A stretch of DNA of 21,015 bases from Bacillota bacterium (GCA_030705695.1 JAUZPX010000022.1:1-21015); one strand, 5' to 3'. Counted from the first letter of the stretch, positions 15,504-21,015 are shown. A program made the numbers and translations. Notes: generated by a model not told the origin, from the letters alone.

Positions 15504-15553
15504 ATTTTAACATATAATAATGGCGTTGACAAGCACCAAATGTCATTTATATG
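15504..15553. promoter_or_regulatory. Overlapping divergent promoters of the abrB-like and XRE genes
   Basis: Plus strand: TTGACA (15526-15531), 16 bases, then TATATG (15548-15553), leading to the XRE gene. Minus strand: TTGTCA (15532-15527), 17 bases, then TAAAAT (15509-15504), leading to the abrB-like gene. The two -35 elements occupy the same bases, so the promoters should compete for polymerase and can be controlled together by one bound regulator. Confidence 0.65.
15527..15545. promoter_or_regulatory. Operator-like site 2 (TGACA-N9-TGTCA)
   Basis: The plus strand reads TGACAAGCACCAAATGTCA. It covers the shared -35 and most of the spacer of the XRE promoter. With site 1 it frames the divergent promoter region. 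The XRE protein next door is the natural candidate binder; the AbrB-like protein is the alternative. Confidence 0.6.
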
Positions 15554-15565
15554 GGGGAATAAATT

Positions 15566-15808
15566 ATGTTTAAAAATAAAAATGAAGATAACACTCTTAA
15601 TTTATGTGGCAAAACGGTTGCCATTTTACGTAAAAAATGTAATCTTTCACAACGTGCTCTGTCAGAGCAATTACAGCTAAAAGGAATTGATATAAACAAA
15701 AACGCTATTCAGCAAATTGAATGCGGAAAGCGTTTTGTAACTGATATTGAATTAAAGGCGTTTTCAAAGTTTTTTAATGTAACAACAGACAAGCTTATTG
15801 ATAATTGA
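15566..15808 (+). CDS. XRE-family helix-turn-helix regulator
   Basis: 80 residues, almost all one Cro/C1-type domain (about 14-77). CGKTVAILRKKCNLSQRALS leads into the recognition region (INKNAIQQIECGKRFVTD), and the domain closes with LKAFSKFFNVTTDKLI. Such short stand-alone proteins repress their own operon in toxin-antitoxin, restriction and phage-defence loci. GGGGGAA 6 bases upstream fixes ATG 15566. The effector gene follows after 27 bases, so the two are one operon. Its last 123 bases recur at 16869-16991 with about 90 percent identity, as a broken copy ahead of the TIR gene. Confidence 0.9.
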   Translation: MFKNKNEDNTLNLCGKTVAILRKKCNLSQRALSEQLQLKGIDINKNAIQQIECGKRFVTDIELKAFSKFFNVTTDKLIDN

Positions 15809-15835
15809 TTATTAATTGTACAAAGGTGTTCGAAA

Positions 15836-16522
15836 ATGAAAAAAAAGCCACCAAAAAATAAGAATAAATTTGATGAAGAACGTGCAAGAAATATTCTTGA
15901 GTTTGTTTTTCCTGAAAAATACAAAGATACTGTATTACAGGAATCGCCGGATATTTACGCACCGGACTTATGCATTGGCATTGAAGTTACATGTAGTATT
16001 AAAAAAAATATTCAAGAGAAATTTGCCTGGACAACAGAAATTTCCGGAATGACCGAGAAAGAATTATTGGAGCGAAATGTAAAACACATTAGAAATGGAG
16101 ATATTGAAGTAAATAAGCTACCAAATGGACAACTCTCAGCAGGTTTTTGTTGCTGGGGCAGTGAACATGATATAAAATCTGCATATATAAAAAAACTTAG
16201 TAAGTTAAATTCTCATCATTTTAAACATTATAAAGAAAATAATCTTTTCATTTTCTCATGGATGATTGATAAAAGTGAAGTCGAACGTGAAGCTTCAGAA
16301 ATATTCAGGCTAAATCAACAAGATAACAGATGTTACCAGTATAAATTTGAACATCTATATATATATCGCGAAGGTCTTTTATATTGTTTAACTTTAGAAA
16401 ATGCAAATATTGAAGAATTCACAGTTCCAAAGGATGTAATGGATCAGATTTCACATACTTCTTTTAAAAAAGTATTTGGTATTTCAAGAGATGAATATTA
16501 TAAGAATTCAGAAACTTATTGA
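15836..16522 (+). CDS. Putative PD-(D/E)xK-like nuclease effector
   Basis: 228 residues, soluble and basic at the start (MKKKPPKNKNKF). Residues 36-52 read ESPDIYAPDLCIGIEVTCS. This has the look of a PD-(D/E)xK core: PD at 38-39, a hydrophobic strand, then E50-V-T52 where E-x-K is usual. The third position is T, a variant seen in several uncharacterised restriction-like families. Later blocks IKKLSKLN...LFIFSWMID and FEHLYIYREGLLYCLTL fit the remaining strands of such a fold. I do not recognise a named family, and nuclease activity is inferred. A weak AAAGGTG ribosome site precedes ATG 15836, consistent with coupling to the XRE gene. A terminator lies about 85 bases downstream. Confidence 0.7.
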   Translation: MKKKPPKNKNKFDEERARNILEFVFPEKYKDTVLQESPDIYAPDLCIGIEVTCSIKKNIQEKFAWTTEISGMTEKELLERNVKHIRNGDIEVNKLPNGQLSAGFCCWGSEHDIKSAYIKKLSKLNSHHFKHYKENNLFIFSWMIDKSEVEREASEIFRLNQQDNRCYQYKFEHLYIYREGLLYCLTLENANIEEFTVPKDVMDQISHTSFKKVFGISRDEYYKNSETY

Positions 16523-16608
16523 GCTATTTATACGCCTGATAAAAATAAAACTTATATATTTCTATATATTGCGTTAATTAACCATATACCATATGAAATA
16601 GATAAAAA

Positions 16609-16653
16609 AAATCCGAACCTTTCTCCAATTGGAAATAGGCTCGGATTATTTTT
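16609..16653. terminator. Terminator copy 1 (shared 39-bp repeat)
   Basis: AATCCGA (16610-16616) pairs with TCGGATT (16641-16647), extended by CCT/AGG after one mismatch. ATTTTT follows on the plus strand, closing the XRE-nuclease operon. On the minus strand the same hairpin follows a tRNA 3' end and runs into seven T, so it is equally a tRNA terminator. Bases 16609-16647 recur at 18292-18330 with 2 mismatches in 39. Confidence 0.8.
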
Positions 16654-16694
16654 GGTGCGGATAACAGGACTTGAACCTGCATGAACTTGCATTC
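16653..16694 (-). pseudogene. 3' fragment of a class II tRNA (probably tRNA-Leu)
   Basis: The minus strand shows a variable arm ATGAA-TGCAAG-TTCAT, then a T arm GCAGG-TTCAAGT-CCTGT, then the acceptor 3' strand TATCCGC, discriminator A and encoded CCA. The long variable arm points to Leu rather than Ser by its T-arm and acceptor (a GCGGATA 5' strand would be expected). No acceptor 5' strand, D arm or clean anticodon arm is found upstream, so this cannot be functional. tRNA 3' ends are common integration sites, and this one abuts its own terminator. Confidence 0.75.
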
Positions 16695-16756
16695 ATATTA
16701 AACTAAACATGACCGTCCACATGTAGAAGGATTACAACACAAGCATGAGATTATTG

Positions 16757-16786
16757 TTGACATTAGCAAACAAAAAACGATATAAT
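16757..16786 (+). promoter_or_regulatory. Promoter of the TIR-effector unit
   Basis: TTGACA (16757-16762) and TATAAT (16781-16786) are both perfect, with an 18-base spacer. The start would be near 16793, giving a leader of about 260 bases that includes the broken XRE copy. No TGACA-N9-TGTCA site is present here, so the operator seen at the first unit has been lost. Confidence 0.7.
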
Positions 16787-16868
16787 ATTTACAAATTATC
16801 CCAAATCAATAACTTGGATGAGAGTTTACACAGATATAAATTATGAGGATTGGAATATGTACTTTTTT

Positions 16869-16991
16869 ATTGATATAAACAAAAACGCTATTCAGCAAAA
16901 TAAATTCTGAAAGCGTTTTGTAACTGATATTGAATTAAAGGCATTTTCTAAGTTTTATAATGTAACAACAGACACTCTTATAGGTAATTAA
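16869..16991 (+). pseudogene. Decayed 3' copy of the XRE regulator gene
   Basis: These 123 bases align without gaps to the last 123 bases of the XRE gene (15686-15808), with 12 differences. The frame still reads IDINKNAIQQ, then NKF and an internal TGA, then KRFVTDIELKAFSKFYNVTT, and ends in TAA. The first 40 codons are missing. An ATG at 16857 joins a 16-codon stub to it, but no full protein can be made. Its place, directly ahead of an effector gene, mirrors the intact unit upstream. Confidence 0.88.
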
Positions 16992-17051
16992 GTTAAGCCA
17001 AAACGTTAATACATCAAACCATTAAAAAGATATATGGGAGTAAATAATATT

Positions 17052-18182
17052 ATGGCAAATAAAAAAACGAGTTTTATTGAAACTGAAACTAATGATACCA
17101 AGGAAAAAAGAAAAGTTTTGAGGCAAACTGAATTACCATTGTGCATTTTTGAAGAAGCATTACGAATTCCAAAAACTATATGGGACCAGTTTGCTGGAAA
17201 AGAGGCACCTTCAATTCAAATTGCAAAAGCAATAGATGTTTCTCCATCAAGCTCGAAATGGCTTGATATTGCAGGCTCTGCCGTTGCATATGGGTTAACG
17301 ACAGATGGATATAACGTACAAAAAATTGGATTAACAAAATTAGGTAAGCGTATAGTTTCCCCAACAATAGATGGCGATGATAAAATAGCTATATCTGAAT
17401 CTGTACAAATACCTACATACCTCAATAGATTCTATTCTCATTATGGCAATGGCAATAAGCTCCCAAATGACAATATTGCTGAAAATATGTTGATATCATG
17501 GGGCGTTCCTAAAGATAAAGCAAAAAGTGCTTTTGAGATCATTAAGAAAAATGGTCTTTTTGCAGGTATTATTACAGAAGATAAAGGCAATTATTACGTA
17601 CAAACCAACCTCTCCGATACTTCTGTAAATATAACAGATATTTCAGATGTAATTTGCAAAGAAAATAATGAATATAGCCAGATCCCTAATGAACTTCTTG
17701 GGAAAATGAACATTACAAAAGAAACTACGCAATGTGAAAAAGAAAACGTTAAAATAAATAATAATGTTTTTGTGTCTCACGGTAAAAATAAACAAATGGT
17801 TGATCAATTGAAACAGTTATTAGAATTCGGAAACTTTTCTCCAGTAATTTCTGTTGAAAGGGAAACTACTGCAATCCCAGTTCCAGATAAAGTATTCAAT
17901 GATATGAGAGCGTGTTCTGCCGGTATAATCCATATTGAGGGAGAACGTCACTTTTTGGATGATAAAGGTGATGAACATTATTTAATTAATGAAAATGTAT
18001 TAATTGAAATAGGAGCGGCTATTGCATTATACTCTAGTAAAGTTATATTGTTATGTAAAGAAGGAACAAAGCTACCATCAAATTTGCAAGGTTTATATAG
18101 ATGTGAATATACTGGTGGCCAACTTGACTATCAATCAACAATCAAGTTGTTAAAAACTATTAATGAATTTAGGGGTGAATAG
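17052..18182 (+). CDS. Winged-helix plus TIR-like (predicted nucleotide-binding) effector protein
   Basis: 376 residues from ATG 17052, preceded by GGGAG at 11 bases; an upstream in-frame ATG at 17034 has no ribosome site. The N-terminal half (about 20-185) looks like a duplicated winged-helix region: LPLCIFEEALRIPKTIW, IAKAIDVSPSSSKWLDIAG, YGLTTDGYNVQKIGLTKLGK, then MLISWGVPKDKAKSAFEIIKKNGLF. After a linker, residues 238-374 form a TIR-like domain of the predicted nucleotide-binding type (PF10137-like): VFVSHGKNKQMVDQLKQLL, CSAGIIHIEGE, NENVLIEIGAAIALY, then VILLCKEGTKLPSNLQGLY. E319 in the NVLIEIG motif is the likely catalytic or ligand residue. TIR domains of bacterial defence proteins hydrolyse NAD. 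That activity, and a role in abortive infection, are inferred here. Confidence 0.85.
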   Translation: MANKKTSFIETETNDTKEKRKVLRQTELPLCIFEEALRIPKTIWDQFAGKEAPSIQIAKAIDVSPSSSKWLDIAGSAVAYGLTTDGYNVQKIGLTKLGKRIVSPTIDGDDKIAISESVQIPTYLNRFYSHYGNGNKLPNDNIAENMLISWGVPKDKAKSAFEIIKKNGLFAGIITEDKGNYYVQTNLSDTSVNITDISDVICKENNEYSQIPNELLGKMNITKETTQCEKENVKINNNVFVSHGKNKQMVDQLKQLLEFGNFSPVISVERETTAIPVPDKVFNDMRACSAGIIHIEGERHFLDDKGDEHYLINENVLIEIGAAIALYSSKVILLCKEGTKLPSNLQGLYRCEYTGGQLDYQSTIKLLKTINEFRGE

Positions 18183-18291
18183 CCAATATCACTTTGCAAA
18201 TTCGATTCTTGTACCCATCAATGAAATAATTAACACCTGCATAACAAATTTTATAATAATCTTTTTTAAGATAAATGTAATAAGGAACAAC

Positions 18292-18335
18292 AAATCCGAA
18301 CCTTTCTCCAATTGAAAATAGGTTCGGATTTTTTT
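18292..18335 (+). terminator. Terminator copy 2 (shared 39-bp repeat)
   Basis: AATCCGAACCT (18293-18303) pairs perfectly with AGGTTCGGATT (18320-18330), and seven T follow (18329-18335). It ends the TIR transcript, 110 bases after the stop. It is the same sequence as 16609-16647 but has no tRNA fragment beside it. No gene is supported in 18183-18469. A short plus-strand frame around 18342-18420 is not convincing. Confidence 0.85.
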
Positions 18336-18469
18336 GTCTAAAGGTACGGTTGTTGATACACTGAACGATATCTTTATGCTTAGGTGCAGACGGATGCATT
18401 TAGTCGTTTGGATGCAGCAGTAGGGTTTCGCTCTCATCAAAATTGCATAAATAACACTTTTTGTTGTCG

Positions 18470-18943
18470 CTATTTTTGCTTTTCGAGCTTAATTGTTGTA
18501 GTCGTCCCCATAATTGAAGTTTCATAGCTTAACACACCATTTTCGTATTTAATAGTTTTAGTATCATCACTTGAAGCCAGCATAGCACTATCTGTTTTAT
18601 TATGATCGTTTTTTGAATTCCACGTATAAGGTTCATTAGTTGTTGTTGGAGCAATAAATGACCCAGCCCAATAAAGCGATTTTGTATCGCCATTATCACT
18701 CACCCAGTAAATTTCAATCGTATCACTGCTTATTGTAGCGACTTGATAAGAGTCATCAGATTTACTGTTTGCTTGTTTCCAATTGCCCGCCAAGTCAGGC
18801 ACTTGCTTTTTTGGGCTTTTACTTTCGGTTGAGTTTGCTTTAGCACTATCGCCGTTTTCCGAGTTTGCTAGCGAGGGACTACACCCAGTAAATACAGTAA
18901 TAAGTAGAGCCGCGCAAAGTGTAATGATTGCTAGTTTTTTCAT
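18470..18943 (-). CDS. Small lipoprotein, function unknown
   Basis: 157 residues. A lipoprotein signal (KKLAIITLCAALLITVF) ends in lipobox FTGC with Cys at 21. A Ser/Asn/Lys-rich linker (about 23-48) follows, then a compact beta-rich domain beginning DLAGNWKQANSKSDDSYQVA and including IEIYWVSDNGDTKSLYWAGS and GTTTTIKLEKQ. Related lipoproteins occur widely in Gram-positive accessory regions, without a known role. AGGAGG 8 bases before ATG 18943 is clear. It faces the TIR unit tail to tail and is followed upstream by the SHOCT gene on the same strand. Confidence 0.82.
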   Translation of the reverse strand: MKKLAIITLCAALLITVFTGCSPSLANSENGDSAKANSTESKSPKKQVPDLAGNWKQANSKSDDSYQVATISSDTIEIYWVSDNGDTKSLYWAGSFIAPTTTNEPYTWNSKNDHNKTDSAMLASSDDTKTIKYENGVLSYETSIMGTTTTIKLEKQK

Positions 18944-19064
18944 TTCCGTTATCCTCCTAAATTTTTATTGAGTTTAGCCAATCAGATTTACTCCTTATAA
19001 TATGGCGTGTAATTTTTGCGAGGACTTTTTCTATATCGTAACTTCAAAAATACAACTCAAAGAA

Positions 19065-19102
19065 AAACATTGCTGTTTACAATTATGTAACCGGCGATGT
19101 TT
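19065..19102 (-). terminator. Terminator after the SHOCT-domain gene
   Basis: On the minus strand AACATCGCCG pairs with a TG-rich partner ending AATGTT (two G-T pairs) around an inner TTAC/GTAA helix. TTTTTCTTT follows. It lies about 40 bases beyond the gene end. Between gene and hairpin is a perfect 11-base tandem duplication, TTTAGGTTATC at 19110-19120 and 19121-19131. Confidence 0.65.
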
Positions 19103-19141
19103 AGTGTTATTTAGGTTATCTTTAGGTTATCATTAGAAACA

Positions 19142-19846
19142 TTATTGCCCTATTATTTGTTTTTTCTTGGCGTCAAACTCTTCCTGAGTAATAATTTCGG
19201 TATCCAGCAAGTCTTTCAGTTCTTTTAATGTTTCAATTTGATCATCAAAAGACATCGCAGGGCTTGTTTCAATCTTCGGACGTTCTTTTTCACTTGTTTC
19301 CTTGCTTAAAACGCTTTTTGTTACGCTTAATATTCCCGCAAGGTCATTGCCAACTTTTGCCTGAAATTGTGCTTTCTTACCAAAGCCACCCAAAACAGTA
19401 CCGACCATACCATTTTCAACAACACTTTTAATTGTACCTACGATACCAATACCTAAAGTATCATCTACCAGATTAACAGCACCCTTGACTTTTTCTGCGC
19501 CTCGTTCCGACATTGACTTTCCGTTTACCAATTTATTAGCAACGTTTGCAAACTTATGAGCTGTGAATTTCGAATCGAAATCCAAGGTTATCTCCGTATT
19601 GGTAAGGTAGATCTCAATCATACAACCATTCTGTTTAATTTGAGGAACATCATTATAGACTTTTATGTCTTCAATTGGAAAGTTGTTCAGGTCAACTTGC
19701 TCTTTGGAAAACAGCTTTTTTATTTTAGTAATGACAACAATGTTGATGTTGGTCAGAATCAATTCGCTTCTTGTTCTATTGCTACCGAAAGTAGCCTCAC
19801 CCTTATAGAGCACTGCTTCGTTTGACTGTAAAGAATAATATTCCAT
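19142..19846 (-). CDS. SHOCT-domain protein with PH-like N-terminal domain
   Basis: 234 residues from ATG 19846 (MEYYSLQSNEAVLYKGEATF). The N-terminal 100 residues look like a bacterial PH/GRAM-type beta barrel (ELILTNINIVVITKIKKLF, IEIYLTNTEITLDF). A Gly-rich, weakly hydrophobic middle (GIGIVGTIKSVVENGMVGTV) may touch membrane. Residues about 200-233 are a SHOCT motif (IETLKELKDLLDTEIITQEE, then FDAKKKQIIG), a short helical hairpin usually at protein ends and thought to mediate oligomerisation. AAAGGAGA 8 bases upstream sets this start. The frame stays open to 19933 but that extension lacks a strong ribosome site. Exact function unknown. Confidence 0.85.
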   Translation of the reverse strand: MEYYSLQSNEAVLYKGEATFGSNRTRSELILTNINIVVITKIKKLFSKEQVDLNNFPIEDIKVYNDVPQIKQNGCMIEIYLTNTEITLDFDSKFTAHKFANVANKLVNGKSMSERGAEKVKGAVNLVDDTLGIGIVGTIKSVVENGMVGTVLGGFGKKAQFQAKVGNDLAGILSVTKSVLSKETSEKERPKIETSPAMSFDDQIETLKELKDLLDTEIITQEEFDAKKKQIIGQ

Positions 19847-19957
19847 AATCTTGTCTCCTTTGCGTTTTTGTGTTTTTCGTAAGTAAGAGATTTCTTGTTC
19901 CAAGGTTCGGATATATCCAGTGCAATCCATCATCTCTAAAAAATTTATGGTACTTTA

Positions 19958-19986
19958 ATTATAATCTTCGTGTCGAAAGATAACAA
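19958..19986 (-). promoter_or_regulatory. Candidate promoter of the SHOCT-domain gene
   Basis: On the minus strand TTGTTA (19986-19981), 17 bases, TATAAT (19963-19958). The start would be near 19951, giving a leader of about 100 bases containing the untranslated or N-terminally extending frame. Confidence 0.6.
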
Positions 19987-20102
19987 GTTATAAATTGATT
20001 TATTTCCATTTTTATGCACAATCCAATTATATTGCAATACTTGTCCGATAAAAAGGATAGTAGAATGACCTGCCCCCTGTAAAACATCCATATAAACAAC
20101 AA

Positions 20103-20149
20103 AACCACCTTTTTCAAGGTGGTTATAATTGTATCACTTTTTGAGTGAT
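20103..20149. terminator. Two adjacent orphan hairpins
   Basis: AACCACCTT (20103-20111) pairs with AAGGTGGTT (20116-20124) around TTTC, and ATCACT (20133-20138) with AGTGAT (20144-20149). On the minus strand the first runs into TTTTGTTGTTT and looks like an intrinsic terminator, yet no minus-strand gene ends here. Probably a leftover from a lost gene or mobile element. The gap 19990-20100 shows no supported gene. Confidence 0.5.
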
Positions 20150-20161
20150 GCTTTGGTACGG

Positions 20162-20225
20162 GTGTTCATAACGGATTTGATAAAAACATTGATTTACCGG
20201 GCCTGAACACACATATTCAAATCCG
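20162..20225. repeat. Two interleaved (crossing) inverted repeats
   Basis: GTGTTCA (20162-20168) is complementary to TGAACAC (20204-20210). CGGATTTGA (20172-20180) is complementary to TCAAATCCG (20217-20225). The two pairings cross, as in an H-type pseudoknot if transcribed. The element lies 60 bases upstream of the transposon-type small gene. It could also be a recombination or nicking site. Confidence 0.45.
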
Positions 20226-20287
20226 CACATTCGATTTTGTTACGGTTCCTTCGTACAATGTAGGTACAGTATGAAGGAGGTATAAAA

Positions 20288-20473
20288 ATGCGAGAAAAAA
20301 AGTATTATATCTGGTTTGACAGCTTGGAACGAGGTACAATGATTAACTGCCTGAATGAAATGCGAACGAGATTAATTACAGAAGGCAAGTACACCGATGC
20401 TGTGGATGATCTGTTACTTAAAATCATTGATGCACCTACAAAGAAAATTAAGGTGATTAACAAGGAGGGCTGA
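20288..20473 (+). CDS. Small mobile-element-associated protein
   Basis: 61 residues (MREKKYYIWFDSLERGTMIN and onward), with the recurring core RTRLITEGKYTDAVDDLLLK. Proteins of this type (KYYL...Y..L, GRYTDAVDDVLLK) accompany TnpV and similar genes in many clostridial transposons and conjugative elements. Their role is not known. GGAGG 7 bases before ATG 20288 is clear. The stop is 3 bases before the next ATG, whose ribosome site (AAGGAGG) lies inside this gene, so the two are coupled. Confidence 0.82.
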   Translation: MREKKYYIWFDSLERGTMINCLNEMRTRLITEGKYTDAVDDLLLKIIDAPTKKIKVINKEG

Positions 20474-20476
20474 CAA

Positions 20477-20794
20477 ATGCAAAAACACATTGTTGATGAA
20501 AAAACCGGAATCCCGTACGCGCTTGTTGGAGACTATTACTTACCATGGGGAGATTTGCCGGATGATAAACCGGAGCATCGCTCAATCGGGATCTGGGGAC
20601 AGCGACATTTACGGTATATCAAGCAGCATCGCCGGTCGCTATATTCTGAACTTATGACAAGCGGTAAGTTAAATGATTATCTTGCTAACCTAAATGATGA
20701 AGCAGAGGCAATGTTTTCTCGGTTGGTAAAACAGATGGCTGAACTCGAAGGTGTTCCCGAAAAACTGAAAACTACAGACAAACGCAAGCGATAG
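20477..20794 (+). CDS. tnpV: TnpV-type transposon protein, C-terminally shortened
   Basis: 105 residues. The conserved core is clear: PYALVGDYYLPWGDLPDD, IGIWGQRHLRYIKQHRRSLY, LMTSGKLNDYLANLNDEAEA and RLVKQMAELEGVPEKLK. Family members normally continue with a W.G.MNNI..RA.EI block. Here the protein ends soon after EKLKTTDKRKR, with the stop inside a terminator hairpin, so the last 20 or so residues are missing. TnpV is carried by clostridial transposons but is not itself a transposase of known chemistry. No transposase or recombinase is present in this window. Confidence 0.88.
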   Translation: MQKHIVDEKTGIPYALVGDYYLPWGDLPDDKPEHRSIGIWGQRHLRYIKQHRRSLYSELMTSGKLNDYLANLNDEAEAMFSRLVKQMAELEGVPEKLKTTDKRKR

Positions 20795-20827
20795 ATTTCG
20801 TAAAGATACGATTTCTATCGCTTTTTT
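20786..20827 (+). terminator. Terminator overlapping the end of tnpV
   Basis: AAGCGATAGA (20786-20795) pairs with TCTATCGCTT (20814-20823), with an inner CGTA/TACG helix. Six T follow (20822-20827). The tnpV stop codon lies in its ascending arm. Confidence 0.85.
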
Positions 20828-20892
20828 AATCCGCACATTCGCAATTTTTCTTGATGTTATATAAAATGTAATCACAAAGGAGGTTGGGAATA

Positions 20893-20949
20893 ATGGCTGG
20901 GTTTATTGAAGATTTCTATTACTTATCCCGAATTCGGGATAAAAAATAA
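20893..20949 (+). pseudogene. Broken start of a mobile-element gene (DUF6809-like)
   Basis: AAAGGAGG (20876-20883), with a 9-base spacing, precedes ATG 20893, but the frame reads only MAGFIEDFYYLSRIRDKK and stops. The opening MAGFIEDFYY resembles the start of a small protein that often follows TnpV and normally continues with a GNI block. Homology ends after FYY at 20922, exactly where a 20-bp palindrome begins. I read it as a gene cut by insertion or deletion. The family name is tentative. Confidence 0.6.
20923..20942. promoter_or_regulatory. Perfect 20-bp palindrome of HipB-operator form
   Basis: TTATCCCGAATTCGGGATAA is identical to its reverse complement and contains TATCC-N8-GGATA, the operator pattern bound by HipB of the HipA/HipB toxin-antitoxin system. 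A TTGACA (20959-20964) with TTTAAT 17 bases further on (20982-20987) points out of the window to the right. A gene under this control may start just past 21015. Confidence 0.5.
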
Positions 20950-21015
20950 TCAGAATATTTGACATGATCTTTTTTTCTAATTTTAATATTAAGTTTATAA
21001 TTATTACAGTGACAG

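Noticed and set aside
16653..16740. Complete tRNA-Leu gene on the minus strand
   Set aside because: Only the variable arm, T arm and acceptor 3' strand are present. No D arm or matching acceptor 5' strand, and the apparent anticodon region does not form a proper 7-base loop.
18342..18420. Plus-strand frame reading GTVVDTLNDIFMLRCRRMHL, possible gene remnant
   Set aside because: No start or ribosome site and no family I can recognise. Too short to support even as a pseudogene.
19847..19933. N-terminal extension of the SHOCT-domain protein (MMDCTGYIRTLEQEISYL)
   Set aside because: A strong AAAGGAGA site sits directly before the internal ATG 19846, and the upstream start has only a weak AGAG. 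It may be leader or remnant of another gene.
20060..20090. Possible insertion-sequence end (GACCTGCCCCCTGT-like sequence)
   Set aside because: No matching inverted end, target duplication or transposase in the window, so the resemblance is not enough.

Overview
The window reads as a piece of an AT-rich, low-GC Firmicute chromosome. A clostridial species of the Ruminococcaceae/Oscillospiraceae type is the best fit. The evidence is the strong AGGAGG ribosome sites, the dockerin domains with SLKDATMIQKYLAG-type helices, the TnpV family and the PcrA/Tex types. That assignment is an inference from gene style, not from a marker-gene comparison.

Positions 1-8200 are conserved core genome, all on the minus strand. 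From upstream to downstream: tex, a membrane zinc-ribbon protein, pcrA and an unlisted 41-residue membrane peptide. Then comes a polar amino acid ABC uptake operon (lipoprotein receptor, permease, ATPase), and finally the first 39 codons of rpsJ, the start of the S10 ribosomal operon. rpsJ has a long leader containing a convincing intrinsic terminator (attenuator). Clear sigma-A-type promoters lie before tex and before the ABC operon.

Positions 8200-10720 (plus strand) hold two tandem tiny Cys-rich membrane peptides, a six-span membrane protein and a DUF4397 two-repeat protein. Two copies of a 40-bp sequence, each leading into a terminator, bracket the membrane-protein segment.

Positions 10795-15160 (minus strand) hold a surface/secreted group: an anchored hypothetical protein, a 749-residue BspA-type leucine-rich-repeat protein ending in an InlB-type repeat and a dockerin, and a dockerin plus Ig-like protein. 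A broken scrap of a third such gene survives at about 10795-10878.

Positions 15195-18340 are the most interesting part and look like a defence or conflict locus. An AbrB-type regulator with a zinc knuckle is divergent from an XRE regulator, across two mirrored copies of a TGACA-N9-TGTCA operator. The XRE gene is followed by a PD-(D/E)xK-like protein and a terminator. A second unit follows with a decayed copy of the same XRE gene, a winged-helix plus TIR-like effector, and a nearly identical terminator. A tRNA-Leu 3' fragment abuts the first terminator. I read this as two tandem regulator-effector-terminator units with exchanged effectors, probably assembled by recombination at tRNA/terminator sequence.

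Positions 18340-21015 are accessory DNA: a small lipoprotein, a SHOCT-domain protein, a transposon-type small protein plus a shortened TnpV, a broken third gene of that cassette, and a perfect 20-bp palindrome matching the HipB operator pattern TATCC-N8-GGATA exactly at the break. Several orphan hairpins, including two crossing inverted repeats, lie between these genes.
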